Origin: Nitrosopumilus cobalaminigenes
GTDB taxonomy: Archaea > Thermoproteota > Nitrososphaeria > Nitrososphaerales > Nitrosopumilaceae
DNA length: 64,000 nucleotides
NCBI RefSeq assembly: GCF_013407145.1
Contig: NZ_CP026993.1
Span: forward strand, 1,262,590 to 1,326,589
Reading direction: 5' to 3'
The translations under genes were made by a program, and so were the position numbers. Below the pieces are notes generated by a model, which saw only the letters and a program-made list of their open reading frames with translations, did no database searches and was not told where the DNA came from. Below, piece by piece: positions 25,865 through 35,626 of the stretch (the stretch's first letter is position 1; the number at the start of each line of letters is the position of its first letter).

Positions 25865-26680
25865 ATGTCTTCAAGTCCTACAATTTTAGATTCAGATTTT
25901 AGATATATTGATAAAAAGGGGAATTTGCTCAAAACTAGAACAGAATTAACAGTAGCTCAAATGCTTACATTTCTTGAACAGGATTACGAATACAATCACA
26001 AGGTCACCCTAAAGAACGGAACTGAAGTAGTAATTGATTTTAAAACCGAAAAGGGATTGATTGAGGTTATTGATACCGATGAAGATATTGAAAAATACAA
26101 ACAGGTCAAAGAAGATTTTCCTGAAAATAAAGTAATGGCTATAGGACATGCAAAATATGTTGCACAGATTAAAGAATTACAAGATGTTGTATTCTATGAT
26201 AAAACTCCACAGACAGGATCTATATTTTTAGAAGATGCATCATTCTCTTTTGATTATGCACATATTCTTCCACTAGTTGAAAAATGTTCTATCCTTCATG
26301 GACATACATCTTCTGTGATGGTTGAACTTGTAGGACAAATGAAAGATAATCTTCTTTTAGATTTTGGAGAGGCCAAAAAAATTATCAAAGAAGTAGTCAA
26401 TGTATTTGATCATAAATTTTTCATAAATAGAAAATATCTAAAGAAAGAAGATGAGTCACATTATCAAATACAGTTTGAAGGTCCAAAAGGAATGTTTGAG
26501 TTACAAGTTCCTAAAAATACTACATATCTATTAGAAGGTGAAGCTACAGTTGAAAATCTTTCAAGTGAAATTATCAAATTATTAGTACCAAAAATGCCAT
26601 CAAATGTAGAAGCAGTAGGTGTTTACATCTATGAAGGTTACAATAAAGGATCTCATATTATTTCAAACATAGAAAGATAG
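25865..26680 (+). CDS. QueD/6-pyruvoyltetrahydropterin synthase-like protein with extra N-terminal domain
   Basis: A 271-residue protein. Residues ~126-271 are the T-fold synthase: H133 in FDYAH, C141-x3-H145-G-H147 (zinc ligands plus the catalytic Cys of the QueD type), DFGEAKKIIKEVVNVFDHKFF, and GEATVENLSSEII. QueD makes 6-carboxytetrahydropterin for 7-deazaguanine (archaeosine) synthesis. Residues ~20-110 are an added domain with E27, VVIDF (D59) and LIEVID (E67). It resembles a small PD-(D/E)xK nuclease core in which the catalytic Lys is replaced by Ile. Normal QueD is ~120-150 residues. Confidence 0.82.
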   Translation: MSSSPTILDSDFRYIDKKGNLLKTRTELTVAQMLTFLEQDYEYNHKVTLKNGTEVVIDFKTEKGLIEVIDTDEDIEKYKQVKEDFPENKVMAIGHAKYVAQIKELQDVVFYDKTPQTGSIFLEDASFSFDYAHILPLVEKCSILHGHTSSVMVELVGQMKDNLLLDFGEAKKIIKEVVNVFDHKFFINRKYLKKEDESHYQIQFEGPKGMFELQVPKNTTYLLEGEATVENLSSEIIKLLVPKMPSNVEAVGVYIYEGYNKGSHIISNIER

Positions 26681-26687
26681 TTAGAAA

Positions 26688-29006
26688 ATGGACCCTAAAA
26701 TATCAGAGAAAGCATGGAATCCAGAATTAGAAAAAAAAATTCTAAAACAGTGGGATGAAGAAAAAATTTATGATTTTACACCACAAGATGACAATTATAC
26801 AATAGATACACCTCCCCCTTATCCATCAGGTAGACCTTGGCACATTGGTGCTGCAGCACATTATTCACAAATTGATATGATTGCAAGAACTGCAAGAATG
26901 GCAGGCAAAAATGTCTATTTCCCAATAGGAATTGACAGAAATGGACTTCCAGTAGAACTCTACACTGAAAAAAAACACAAGATTCGAATGAGAGAAACAG
27001 AAAGAGGGGAATTTCTGAATCTATGCAGAGAAGCACTAGATGATTTAGAAGCTGAAATGATTCTCATTATGAAAAGTTTGGGCCTTAGTGGAGATTTTGC
27101 AAATTACTATAGAACAGATTCAGAAGAATACAGAACTCTTACTCAATCAACATTCATTGATTTGTGGAAGAAAGGACAAGTGTATCTTGCAAATAGACCA
27201 AACAATTACGATTGGGTATCAGGTACAACAATAGCTGATGCAGAAATAATCTATGAAGATTTACCTACAAAACTAGTTTATATGAAATTCAAAATTAAAG
27301 ATACAGACAAAGAAATAGTCATTGCAAGTACAAGACCAGAGTTGCTTTGCGCATGTAGGACGATTATTGTAAATCCAGAAGATGAAAGATATTCTCAATA
27401 TATTGGAAAAAAGATCATTGTTCCAATTACAAATACAGAAGTAGAATTAAGAACTCATCATTCAGCTCAACAAGAATTTGGTTCAGGTGCAGTAATGGTA
27501 TGTAGCTATGGTGATCAAAACGATGTTGCATTATTTAGAGAATTAGAGTTGGAAGAAATTGTTGCAATTGGATTAGACGGAAGAATGACAGAAGTGGCAG
27601 GAGAATATACTGGATTAAAACCAAAACAAGCAAGAACCAAAATCATTGAAGATTTAGAAACAAAAGGATTTTTGGATAAGGTGGAAGATATTGTTCATAG
27701 AACACCAGTTTCAGAGAGAAGTAAAACGCCAATAGAAATTATTCCAATGGAAGAATACTATCTCAAACAAAAAGAGGCAGTTGGAAAAATTAAAAAATTA
27801 GGAGAAGAAATTACATTTCATCCATCAATGCATAAACAAATTCTAATGAATTGGCTAGAGTCAATCAATATCGACTGGCCAATCTCAAGAAGGAGGTATT
27901 ATGGTACTGAAATCCCAATTTGGTACTGTAAAAACTGCTCAGAACCACATGTTCCTGAGCCTGGAAAGTACTATAGACCATGGGAGGAAAAGTGCCCAAT
28001 TAGTAATTGTACTAAATGTGATTCCACTGAATTTGTGGGAGAAGAACGAACATTTGACACATGGATGGATTCTAGCGTATCTCCACTTTTCATTAGTAAA
28101 TTCAACAGAGACGATGAATTTTTCAAAAAAGTGTATCCTGCATCAATTAGACCTCAAGCAAAAGATATTGTTAGAACTTGGTTATATTATACTCTCCTAA
28201 GATGTGAACAACTCACTGGAGAAAAACCTTGGTCTGAAGCTTGGGTAATGGGATATGGTTTGGATGAAAAAGGAATGAAGATGAGTAAAAGTAAAGGTAA
28301 TGCAATTGATCCTTTACCTGTAATAGAAAAATTGGGTGCAGACACTTTTAGATTTTGGAGTGCAAGTGAAATTAATCACGGATATGACTTTAGATGCAAT
28401 GAACAAAAAATTGAATCAACTAAAAAATTCCTTAGTAAGTTATGGAATGTGTCAAGATTTTTGTCTAGCTTCCCAGTAATTGAATCAGGTAAACTTTCTG
28501 CATCTGATGAATGGATTTTATCTGAATTAGATAAATTAGTCAAAGAATGCAAAAAAGGATATGAAGATTATAATTTCTTCATTCCAGCAATTGCAATTAG
28601 AGAATTTACATGGAATGTATTTGCTGCGCATTATATTGAAATGGTAAAAGCCAGAGCATATGGAATCGATTTCTCAGATGAGGAAAGAGATGGTGCAATA
28701 TTTACACTGCACAAAACTTTATCAACAATTTTAAAATTATTAGCACCAATTACTCCATTCATTACAGAGCATCTTTGGAAAGAATTGTATTCTAAAGAAA
28801 GTATTCACAAAGAAAAACATGTTGAGCCAGAAAATATTGAAGACAAAAGTAATGTCACAAAGGAAATTTCTGAATTTAACTCAAAAGTATGGAATGAGAA
28901 AAAATCTCAAAATTTGTCATTAAAAGATTCAATTAAAATAGAAATTCCTGAATCATTGGAACCATTCAAAAAAGATTTGAAATCTATGCATAATTTGCTG
29001 GATTGA
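26688..29006 (+). CDS. valS: Valyl-tRNA synthetase
   Basis: A 772-residue class I synthetase of the archaeal ValRS type. TPPPYPSGRPWHIGAAAHY carries the HIGH-type motif, an editing (CP1) domain occupies about 150-370 (STRPELLCACRTIIVNPED), a zinc-ribbon insertion has CKNC and CTKC near residue 430, and GMKMSKSKGNAIDPLPV is the KMSKS loop. It starts 7 nt after the QueD-like gene. The helical C-terminal anticodon domain is followed by a charged end. Confidence 0.95.
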   Translation: MDPKISEKAWNPELEKKILKQWDEEKIYDFTPQDDNYTIDTPPPYPSGRPWHIGAAAHYSQIDMIARTARMAGKNVYFPIGIDRNGLPVELYTEKKHKIRMRETERGEFLNLCREALDDLEAEMILIMKSLGLSGDFANYYRTDSEEYRTLTQSTFIDLWKKGQVYLANRPNNYDWVSGTTIADAEIIYEDLPTKLVYMKFKIKDTDKEIVIASTRPELLCACRTIIVNPEDERYSQYIGKKIIVPITNTEVELRTHHSAQQEFGSGAVMVCSYGDQNDVALFRELELEEIVAIGLDGRMTEVAGEYTGLKPKQARTKIIEDLETKGFLDKVEDIVHRTPVSERSKTPIEIIPMEEYYLKQKEAVGKIKKLGEEITFHPSMHKQILMNWLESINIDWPISRRRYYGTEIPIWYCKNCSEPHVPEPGKYYRPWEEKCPISNCTKCDSTEFVGEERTFDTWMDSSVSPLFISKFNRDDEFFKKVYPASIRPQAKDIVRTWLYYTLLRCEQLTGEKPWSEAWVMGYGLDEKGMKMSKSKGNAIDPLPVIEKLGADTFRFWSASEINHGYDFRCNEQKIESTKKFLSKLWNVSRFLSSFPVIESGKLSASDEWILSELDKLVKECKKGYEDYNFFIPAIAIREFTWNVFAAHYIEMVKARAYGIDFSDEERDGAIFTLHKTLSTILKLLAPITPFITEHLWKELYSKESIHKEKHVEPENIEDKSNVTKEISEFNSKVWNEKKSQNLSLKDSIKIEIPESLEPFKKDLKSMHNLLD

Positions 29007-29012
29007 GCCTGA

Positions 29013-29702
29013 TTATACCTGCAAAATACCATTTGTTATCATAAATTGAATTCCTTGAATGAACGCAGTGTCATCTATTTGTCCATCAGCCCACCATCCT
29101 GCATTATTTTTAATCCAAGATGGAATTTCGTTTCCAGATGATTCTCCTGATTCAGTTTGAGGAATACTCATTATTTCCTCAGAAATTAGATATTGAATTC
29201 CTTGAATGAACGCAGTGTCATCTATTTGTCCATCAGCCCACCATCCTGCATTATTTTTAATCCAAGATGGAATTTCAGGTTCTAAAGAAAATGGATTTAG
29301 TGCATCAGTACCAATAATGCCAATCACAGAATCACCACTAAAAAATGGAATTACAAGTGTTCTAGAATCAGTTGTTGATTCTATTTCAGCATAATCAGTT
29401 TCAAATCCATCTACTAAAACAAAAAAGACATCATCAGATGTATCAAATTTTGAGTCTAAAAGTGAACGGGGGATGGTGATTTCAACAGTACCATCAGATG
29501 TTGTATCCATAGTAAGAATTAATTCAATAAAATCAGGATCTAAAAAGATTGTATCTAGTACTCCATTTTCAATTGTATATTCAACATCAAATGAATCAAC
29601 TGAGACAATACCTGTATCACCATATGAAAATTGCGAAGACAGTGGAAGTATAGATAGTGATAGAATTAATGTGAAAATTAAGGATTTGTGATTTTTCAAC
29701 AT
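29013..29702 (-). CDS. Secreted protein with two WIKNNAGWW repeats
   Basis: A 229-residue exported protein. The signal peptide is MLKNHKSLIFTLILSLSILP with a likely cut near SYG. The middle is beta-rich. The C-terminal third has two copies of a ~35-residue unit: IPSWIKNNAGWWADGQIDD, then TAFIQGIQYLIS. The same unit occurs twice in the protein at 44853. I recognise it as a recurrent module of exported thaumarchaeal proteins, with no known function. It overlaps the upstream coiled-coil gene by 1 nt (TAATG-type junction). Confidence 0.82.
   Translation of the reverse strand: MLKNHKSLIFTLILSLSILPLSSQFSYGDTGIVSVDSFDVEYTIENGVLDTIFLDPDFIELILTMDTTSDGTVEITIPRSLLDSKFDTSDDVFFVLVDGFETDYAEIESTTDSRTLVIPFFSGDSVIGIIGTDALNPFSLEPEIPSWIKNNAGWWADGQIDDTAFIQGIQYLISEEIMSIPQTESGESSGNEIPSWIKNNAGWWADGQIDDTAFIQGIQFMITNGILQV
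29046..29276. repeat. Two identical 84-bp copies encoding the WIKNNAGWW module
   Basis: Positions 29046-29129 and 29193-29276 are identical over 84 bp, at a period of 147 bp. Both lie inside the secreted protein gene. Identity at synonymous positions implies recent duplication or gene conversion. A shorter core, CCATCAGCCCACCATCCTGC and the bases after it, is also identical in the two copies near 44.9 kb. Confidence 0.9.
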
Positions 29703-30838
29703 TATCGATCACCAGTAGAAATTCCATCATTTAGTGAAATGCTAAAGTGATTTCCATCGGCATCATCAGTTGTATCATCAGTTGTATCATCAATGGATGA
29801 AATTGTTTTACTCAAAGTTCCTGTGCCATCAAGGAACCACATTCCAGAGATTTTACTTTGAGGATCTAAAATAGAAACTTGTGATGAACCATCTATTTCA
29901 CGAATAGGAGAATCAGCATTTAGTGAAATTTTGAGTGTAGAATGAACTTCTTCAAGTACATCATCTTCTAAAAATGCAAGAATTACAAGAGAATCTTTTG
30001 AACCAGAATCCCCAGAAGATGTGGTTCTAGCTTTTCCAAAACCACAATTGAAAGGAACATCATCTACAACAATTCTACATTCTTTTAATTCAAGTTTAAG
30101 ATTGGACTTACCTTTATCAAATGTATTAAAAATCATAAATCCTTCAAGAGTAGATGATTGTGTTTTATCATGAATTCCTCTTGCAGTAACAGAATCAAAC
30201 ACTAACTCATAAGTTTCAAGTGAACTTGAAGTACCGATTTTATCTCCCAAATAATTACCATCACTAATTTTGTCAAGGATTTTTTGTGTTCTTGAATCTA
30301 ATTTTTCTTGTTTTTCTTGTAATTTTTTACGAACATCTTCAGATTTTTTACCAATTTTATCTTCTAGTTTTTCTATTTTAGCAGAAAATTTATCAACGTC
30401 ACCTGTAAAACCAGATTCAATTTTATATTGATATTTTTCTTTGATTTCACGTAACTTTTCTTCATATTTGTTAATTTTCTTAGATAATTTCTCTTCAAGT
30501 TTTTTTCTATCAGAATCCAACTTGGCTTGTTTTTCTTCTAGTTTTTGTTTTCGTTCTTCAGCTTTTTGTTTTGCTTTTTCTTGTTTTTCTTCTAGTTTTT
30601 GTTTTCGTTCTTCAGCTTTTTGTTTTGCTTTTTCTTGTTTTTCTTCTAGTTTTTGTTTTCGTTCTTCAGCTTTCTCTTTTTCCTTTTCTGTCTTTTCTAA
30701 TTGTTTTTTGTATGCTTCTGAATCTTCTCTGCTGACAGATAGATTATCTTCAGCAAAAGAATCATTTATTGAAAATAGACCGAAACCACCCATCAAAATA
30801 GAGGCTAAAATACCAAATAAGACAAAATTTTTGTTCAT
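29702..30838 (-). CDS. Secreted coiled-coil protein
   Basis: A 378-residue exported protein. The signal peptide (residues ~1-29) ends with NDSFAED. About 40-190 is an uninterrupted charged coiled coil of Lys/Glu/Gln/Arg, including three near-identical 18-residue blocks (KAEERKQKLEEKQEKAKQ). About 200-350 is a beta-rich globular domain with one Cys pair (KECRIVVDDVPFNCGFG). An Asp/Thr-rich linker (DDTTDDTTDD) precedes the end. It may be a cell-surface spacer or filament protein. It is coupled to the downstream repeat protein by a 1-nt overlap. Confidence 0.82.
   Translation of the reverse strand: MNKNFVLFGILASILMGGFGLFSINDSFAEDNLSVSREDSEAYKKQLEKTEKEKEKAEERKQKLEEKQEKAKQKAEERKQKLEEKQEKAKQKAEERKQKLEEKQAKLDSDRKKLEEKLSKKINKYEEKLREIKEKYQYKIESGFTGDVDKFSAKIEKLEDKIGKKSEDVRKKLQEKQEKLDSRTQKILDKISDGNYLGDKIGTSSSLETYELVFDSVTARGIHDKTQSSTLEGFMIFNTFDKGKSNLKLELKECRIVVDDVPFNCGFGKARTTSSGDSGSKDSLVILAFLEDDVLEEVHSTLKISLNADSPIREIDGSSQVSILDPQSKISGMWFLDGTGTLSKTISSIDDTTDDTTDDADGNHFSISLNDGISTGDR
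30526..30680. repeat. 54-bp tandem repeat within coiled-coil gene
   Basis: Roughly three copies of a 54-bp unit lie in tandem, with the marker CTTCTAGTTTTTGTTTTCG starting at 30535, 30589 and 30643. Each encodes an 18-residue coiled-coil block. Near-identity at DNA level suggests that repeat number can change by slippage or recombination. Confidence 0.88.
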
Positions 30839-30898
30839 TTTAAAAGCTCGACTAAACTATAGTTAAAAAGAATTGCTCAGGATTCATAGTTTTGTAGT

Positions 30899-31516
30899 TT
30901 AATTTTTTGAGGTATTTACAAGATTGATGAAATATTTGTGAATTGCAGTATCTTCAGTTAATTCAGGGTGAAATGCAGTTCCGATAACATTTCCTTTTTT
31001 GATTGCAACAATACGATCATTAAATTTTGACAATACTTCCACATCTGAACCAACATCAGAGACAGATGGTGCTCTAATGAAAACTCCATTGAATTTTGGA
31101 ATATTTATTGAATCTAAAGATACATCGGATTCAAATGATTCTTTTTGTCTTCCAAATGAATTTCTCTCTAATTTAATATCAAAAATATCCAATAACGGTT
31201 GATCAGTTTTACCAACAACACGATCATCTGCTGTATTTGATAACATAATCATGCCAGCACAAATTCCAAGTACAGGCATACCATTTTGGATTTTTTCTTT
31301 TAGAATCTTAAGAGAACCGTTTACTAATGATAATTGGCCAATAGTGGTGCTTTCTCCCCCTGGAATAATCAAACCATCTATTTGTGAGATTTCTTCAGGG
31401 GTTCTTACATCTATTACTTGTACATCAATTCCTAATTCATCAACAGCAGTTTTTGCGGAGATAAGATTTTCTTGGACATCTCCTTGAATGGATAATACAC
31501 CAACAGTAAGACTCAT
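30899..31516 (-). CDS. pdxT: Pyridoxal 5'-phosphate synthase glutaminase subunit
   Basis: PdxT hydrolyses glutamine and passes ammonia to PdxS for de novo vitamin B6 synthesis. The 205-residue protein has the class I glutaminase triad: Cys in [10 protein letters not shown], and His/Glu in [10 protein letters not shown]. It also has the family motifs [13 protein letters not shown] and [12 protein letters not shown]. It overlaps pdxS by 4 nt, matching the fixed order pdxS-pdxT. Confidence 0.94.
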   Translation of the reverse strand: MSLTVGVLSIQGDVQENLISAKTAVDELGIDVQVIDVRTPEEISQIDGLIIPGGESTTIGQLSLVNGSLKILKEKIQNGMPVLGICAGMIMLSNTADDRVVGKTDQPLLDIFDIKLERNSFGRQKESFESDVSLDSINIPKFNGVFIRAPSVSDVGSDVEVLSKFNDRIVAIKKGNVIGTAFHPELTEDTAIHKYFINLVNTSKN

Positions 31517-32481
31517 GCTGAACCACCACGATCTTGCATACGTAATTCTAAAGTGTTAACATCTAATCCAATCATGGATTGTCTTTCATCAATCATTTTT
31601 TGAGCCTCTTTGACTTTATCAGATTCATTCCAAAAAGTAGTAGCTAAAACAATTGCTCTTGCTCTCTCTTTTGCATCATCTGAATTAAAAATTCCAGATC
31701 CTACAAAAATGCCATCACAGCCAAGAGACATCAGATATGCTGCATCAGCAGGTGTAGCAATTCCACCAGCTGCAAAATTCACGACCGGTAATCTGCCTAG
31801 TTTAGCAGTTTGTTCAACAATATCATATGATACTTTGAATTCTCTTGCCATTCTAACTAAGTCTTGATTATCGCCAGAATCATAAATTGATTTTATTGTT
31901 CTTAATTCATCATTTACTTTTTTGATATGTTTGATAGCTTCTGCAACATTTCCAGTTCCAGGTTCTCCTTTTGTTCTAATCATTGAAGCGCCTTCTTCAA
32001 TTCTTCTCAAAGCTTCTGCCAAAGATCTCGCACCATTAACAACTGGAGTAGTAAAATCCCATTTCCAAATGTGACGAAGTTCATCAGCTGGTGTTAAAAC
32101 TTCAGATTCATCTATCATATCAACATCAGTTTCTTGTAGAACTAGTGCCTCATTGACATGTCCAATTCTACATTTTGCCATTACAGGAATCGTAACTGAG
32201 TCCATTATTTCTTCAATAATTCTAATACTTGCAGTTCGTGCAACTCCACCAGCTTTTCTAACTTCAGATGGAAGTTTGTCTAAGACCATTACTGAAACTG
32301 CACCAGCTTCTTCAGCAATTTGAGCTTGTTCTACAGTTGTTACATCCATTACAACTCCATTTTTTAGCATATGTGCAAAACCTCGTTTTACAGTAGATGA
32401 ACCGCGTAAAGTATCAATAGAATTTAATTTATCTGAAACTATTCCTTTTGCATCTTTTCGTTCACCAGATAATGGAAGCAT
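31513..32481 (-). CDS. pdxS: Pyridoxal 5'-phosphate synthase lyase subunit
   Basis: PdxS builds pyridoxal phosphate from ribose 5-phosphate, glyceraldehyde 3-phosphate and ammonia in a dodecameric complex with PdxT. The 322-residue TIM barrel contains [20 protein letters not shown], the catalytic lysines in [10 protein letters not shown] and [12 protein letters not shown], and [19 protein letters not shown]. The ~25-residue N-terminal extension ([13 protein letters not shown]) is longer than in many homologues, so the start is somewhat uncertain. Confidence 0.94.
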   Translation of the reverse strand: MLPLSGERKDAKGIVSDKLNSIDTLRGSSTVKRGFAHMLKNGVVMDVTTVEQAQIAEEAGAVSVMVLDKLPSEVRKAGGVARTASIRIIEEIMDSVTIPVMAKCRIGHVNEALVLQETDVDMIDESEVLTPADELRHIWKWDFTTPVVNGARSLAEALRRIEEGASMIRTKGEPGTGNVAEAIKHIKKVNDELRTIKSIYDSGDNQDLVRMAREFKVSYDIVEQTAKLGRLPVVNFAAGGIATPADAAYLMSLGCDGIFVGSGIFNSDDAKERARAIVLATTFWNESDKVKEAQKMIDERQSMIGLDVNTLELRMQDRGGSA

Positions 32482-32511
32482 GTTCTAATTTTTCCTAAAG
32501 ACTATTTGTAT

Positions 32512-33045
32512 CTATTCACTAAATTCAGACATAATCAAATCAAGTTCTGATTCAACCATAGTAATTATTGGTGGAATAAAATCCTCTGTGACATTTTGTT
32601 GAGGCCAATGAATTTGATTTACTTTCCCATTAAGAGTAACTTTGACATTAGATTTTTGGTATTCTGTTGCATTATCCATTATTGCAAATGATTCAGAAGG
32701 AATTGCAATGAAACCAGTTTCTTTAATCAATGCTTTAATTTTGTTAAGTTTTGGTTCATCTAATTTTGAACGTATATCAGGACTAAGATATCCATTTTCA
32801 GTTACTGAATATTTCAATTCACCATCATTTTTTATGTATAGAATTTCAGTTTTTTGTGCACCAATTCTTTCTGTAACACCATACGAAATTTTCTTTAATT
32901 GATGTTTAGTGTATTCAATTTCAAGTCTATCAGTATAATTTGAAGCAGATGTTGGAATTTCATTTTTTAATATTAACGGAGTAACAAGTAACAAAGCTGC
33001 AATTACAGGAATAGCACCTAAAACTAAGTAAACTGTTTTTACCAT
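32512..33045 (-). CDS. Membrane-anchored hypothetical protein
   Basis: A ~177-residue protein with an N-terminal hydrophobic helix (about 4-25) and a soluble, likely external domain of mixed strands and helices. I chose the ATG at 33045 (MVKTVYLVL); a TTG nine codons upstream is also in frame. The segment ISYGVTERIGAQKTEILYIK, followed by TENGYLSPDIR, shows no known motif. It lies 30 nt upstream of pdxS and could share its transcript. Function unknown. Confidence 0.7.
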   Translation of the reverse strand: MVKTVYLVLGAIPVIAALLLVTPLILKNEIPTSASNYTDRLEIEYTKHQLKKISYGVTERIGAQKTEILYIKNDGELKYSVTENGYLSPDIRSKLDEPKLNKIKALIKETGFIAIPSESFAIMDNATEYQKSNVKVTLNGKVNQIHWPQQNVTEDFIPPIITMVESELDLIMSEFSE

Positions 33046-33121
33046 TTCACTGCAAATACTGCTAATTTGCAAATAAATCTTAGTAATAGTTAAAATTCAA
33101 GCAGAATATTTCGGTTCTTGT

Positions 33122-33195
33122 GGGTCTGTAGCCTAGCCTGGTAGGGCGATGGTCTCCAAAACCATCGATCGTCGGTTCAAATCCGATTGGGCCCA
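33122..33195 (+). tRNA. tRNA-Trp (CCA)
   Basis: A 74-nt cloverleaf. Acceptor GGGTCTG pairs with TGGGCCC, the D stem is GCCT/GGGC, the anticodon stem is ATGGT/ACCAT around CTCCAAA (anticodon CCA), and the T arm is GTCGG-TTCAAAT-CCGAT. The discriminator is A73 and the bases CCA follow directly in the DNA (33196-33198). The tryptophan tRNA often has an intron in other archaea; none is present here. Confidence 0.94.
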
Positions 33196-33206
33196 CCATT
33201 ATTTTA

Positions 33207-35471
33207 TTATCTATTTCTCAAAACATTAAGAGCAGAACCAGCTTTGAACCACTCTATCTGAGCTTGATTGTAAGAGTGATTTAACATAATCTCATCTTTG
33301 ATTCCATCAGAATGTGAAATTACACATTTGACTTGTTTATCAGGTTGAATATTTTTTAGATCAAGTAAACTAATCTTATCATCTTCGAGAATTTTTTCAT
33401 AATCATCAGGATTACTAAATGTCAAAGCTAAGATGCCTTGCTTTTTCAGATTTGTTTCATGTATTCTTGCCAAACTTTTTGTAATTACTGCAGCACATCC
33501 CAAAAATCTTGGAGTCATTGCTGCATGTTCTCTACTACTTCCTTCCCCATAATTTTTATCCCCAATTATTACCCATCTCATTTGATTTTCTTTGTATTGT
33601 CTAGCAATGCTTGAAAAAGATTCAATGTTATTATTTAGAATATTTTTGCCCTCGCCTACTTTATCATTAAATGCATTTACAGCACCTAATAGCATATTAT
33701 CACTTAGATTATTCAAATGACCTCGTAATGATAGCCATGCACCGGCTGGAGAAATGTGATCAGTAGTACATTTTCCTTTAGCTTTTACCATAATCGGAAT
33801 ATCTTCAAAATCTTTACCATCCCATTTTGGAAATGGCTCTAAACGTTGCAGTCTCTTACTATTAGGATCAATTATGACTTCAACGTCATCAGAATTAGAA
33901 GGAGGTGCAACAAAAATGCCATCAGGTCTCATGAAACCTTCTTCAGGTACTTCAGGAGCAGGTTTTGGTGGTTCAAGTTTGAATTTTGTTCCATCAGATG
34001 CAATTAGATCATCCTTTAATGGATTAAATGATAGTTTTCCACCTAATGCTAATGCAATAATCATTTCAGGGCTGCCAATAAAATTAAGAGTATTTCTACG
34101 TCCATCATTTCTTCCAGGGAAATTTCTGTTAAATGTAGTTACAATAGTATTCTGTTGATCATTTTCTAATTCAGGTCTATTCCATTGACCAATACAAGGA
34201 CCACATGCATTTGCTAAAACAGTTGCACCAATATCTTTTAGAGAATCCATTTGTCCATCTCTCTCTATAGTTCCACGAATTTGTTCAGAACCAGGAGTAA
34301 CAAGTAAAGGGATTTTTGCTTTGATTCCTTTTGCTTTTGCTTGTTCAGCTATACTTGCTGCTCTTGACATGTCTTCATATGATGAATTAGTACAGCTTCC
34401 CATCAATGCAACAGAAATTGGATCAACATAATCTTTTGATACTACATCATCAGATAATTCTGAAATAGTTCTTGCCAAATCAGGTGTGTGAGGTCCAACA
34501 ATATGTGGTTCTAATGTTGAAAGATTGATTTCAATTACTCTATCAAAGAATTTTTCAGGATTATTTTCAACTTCAGAATCGGCAACAAGTGATTCTTTGT
34601 TTTGATTAGCCAATTCAGCAATATTTTCTCTGTTTGTATATTTTAGATAAGTTTCCATTCGTTCATCATAAGGAAAGAGAGAACATGTTGCTCCAATTTC
34701 AGCTCCCATGTTTGTAATAGTTGCTTTTCCAGTACAACTGATAGATTTTGTTCCAGGTCCAAAGTATTCAACAATTGCATTTGTACCTCCAGATACTGTT
34801 AATTCATCAGCAACTTTCAAAATGATATCTTTAGGTGCCGTCCATCCATTAAGTTCGCCAGTAAGTTTAACGCCTATTCTTTTAGGATAAAGTAATTCCC
34901 AAGGCATGCCAGCCATAGTTTCAGCAGCATCTAATCCACCAACTCCAATAGCAATCATGCCAAGACCTCCAGCATTTGGAGTATGAGAATCTGTACCAAT
35001 CATTAGTCCACCAGGGAATGCATAATTTTCAAGAACAACTTGATGAATAATTCCCGCACCGGGTTTCCAAAATCCACATCCATATTTTGCACAAGCTGAT
35101 TGAAGAAATTTGAAAACTTCACTATTTTCATCAAGAGAAACTTTCATGTCTATATCTCCTTGAACTTCTGCTCGAATAAGATGATCACAATGTACAGTTG
35201 TAGGTAGAGATGTTTGTTTAAGTCCTGCTTGCATAAATTGAAGCATTACCATTTGACCTGTAACATCTTGTAATGCAACTCTATCTGGTTTTAAAAATAC
35301 ATAATCTTTGCCACCTGAGTATACAGTCTCATCAATATTGTTGAAATGCCCAGATAAGATTTTCTCAGTTAAAGTTAATGGTCTTCCTACAATATTTCTA
35401 TATTTTACAATATTTTCTTTTAATTTCAAATAAACATTAGAAACAAGTTCTGAAGTTGTATCAGTTTCCAT
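33207..35471 (-). CDS. acn: Aconitate hydratase
   Basis: Aconitase isomerises citrate and isocitrate with a [4Fe-4S] cluster. The 754-residue protein is of the mitochondrial/AcnA-like type. It shows VHCDHLIRAE, GFWKPGAGIIHQV, GTDSHTPNAGG, the cluster Cys in MGSCTNSSYED and NACGPCIGQWNRP, NRNFPGRNDGR, and the C-terminal swivelling domain with GDKNYGEGSSREHAA. It would serve the TCA cycle, which supplies carbon skeletons in ammonia-oxidising archaea. It sits beside tRNA-Trp in the convergent orientation. Confidence 0.95.
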   Translation of the reverse strand: METDTTSELVSNVYLKLKENIVKYRNIVGRPLTLTEKILSGHFNNIDETVYSGGKDYVFLKPDRVALQDVTGQMVMLQFMQAGLKQTSLPTTVHCDHLIRAEVQGDIDMKVSLDENSEVFKFLQSACAKYGCGFWKPGAGIIHQVVLENYAFPGGLMIGTDSHTPNAGGLGMIAIGVGGLDAAETMAGMPWELLYPKRIGVKLTGELNGWTAPKDIILKVADELTVSGGTNAIVEYFGPGTKSISCTGKATITNMGAEIGATCSLFPYDERMETYLKYTNRENIAELANQNKESLVADSEVENNPEKFFDRVIEINLSTLEPHIVGPHTPDLARTISELSDDVVSKDYVDPISVALMGSCTNSSYEDMSRAASIAEQAKAKGIKAKIPLLVTPGSEQIRGTIERDGQMDSLKDIGATVLANACGPCIGQWNRPELENDQQNTIVTTFNRNFPGRNDGRRNTLNFIGSPEMIIALALGGKLSFNPLKDDLIASDGTKFKLEPPKPAPEVPEEGFMRPDGIFVAPPSNSDDVEVIIDPNSKRLQRLEPFPKWDGKDFEDIPIMVKAKGKCTTDHISPAGAWLSLRGHLNNLSDNMLLGAVNAFNDKVGEGKNILNNNIESFSSIARQYKENQMRWVIIGDKNYGEGSSREHAAMTPRFLGCAAVITKSLARIHETNLKKQGILALTFSNPDDYEKILEDDKISLLDLKNIQPDKQVKCVISHSDGIKDEIMLNHSYNQAQIEWFKAGSALNVLRNR

Positions 35472-35626
35472 AATATGCGATAAATTTATCCCGAATTTAA
35501 TATTTGCAATTAAAAAATTCAGAAAATTGTTTCAATAGGCATGTAAATTCTTAACAATTATAAGCCAAAAGCAGCTTTTTAATACAGTGTTGGGGAGTTG
35601 CAGGTTTTCTAAAATGAGGTATAATT

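Noticed and set aside
27901-28200. 99-residue ORF within valS
   Set aside because: It is a frame shadow of the zinc-ribbon and catalytic part of ValRS.
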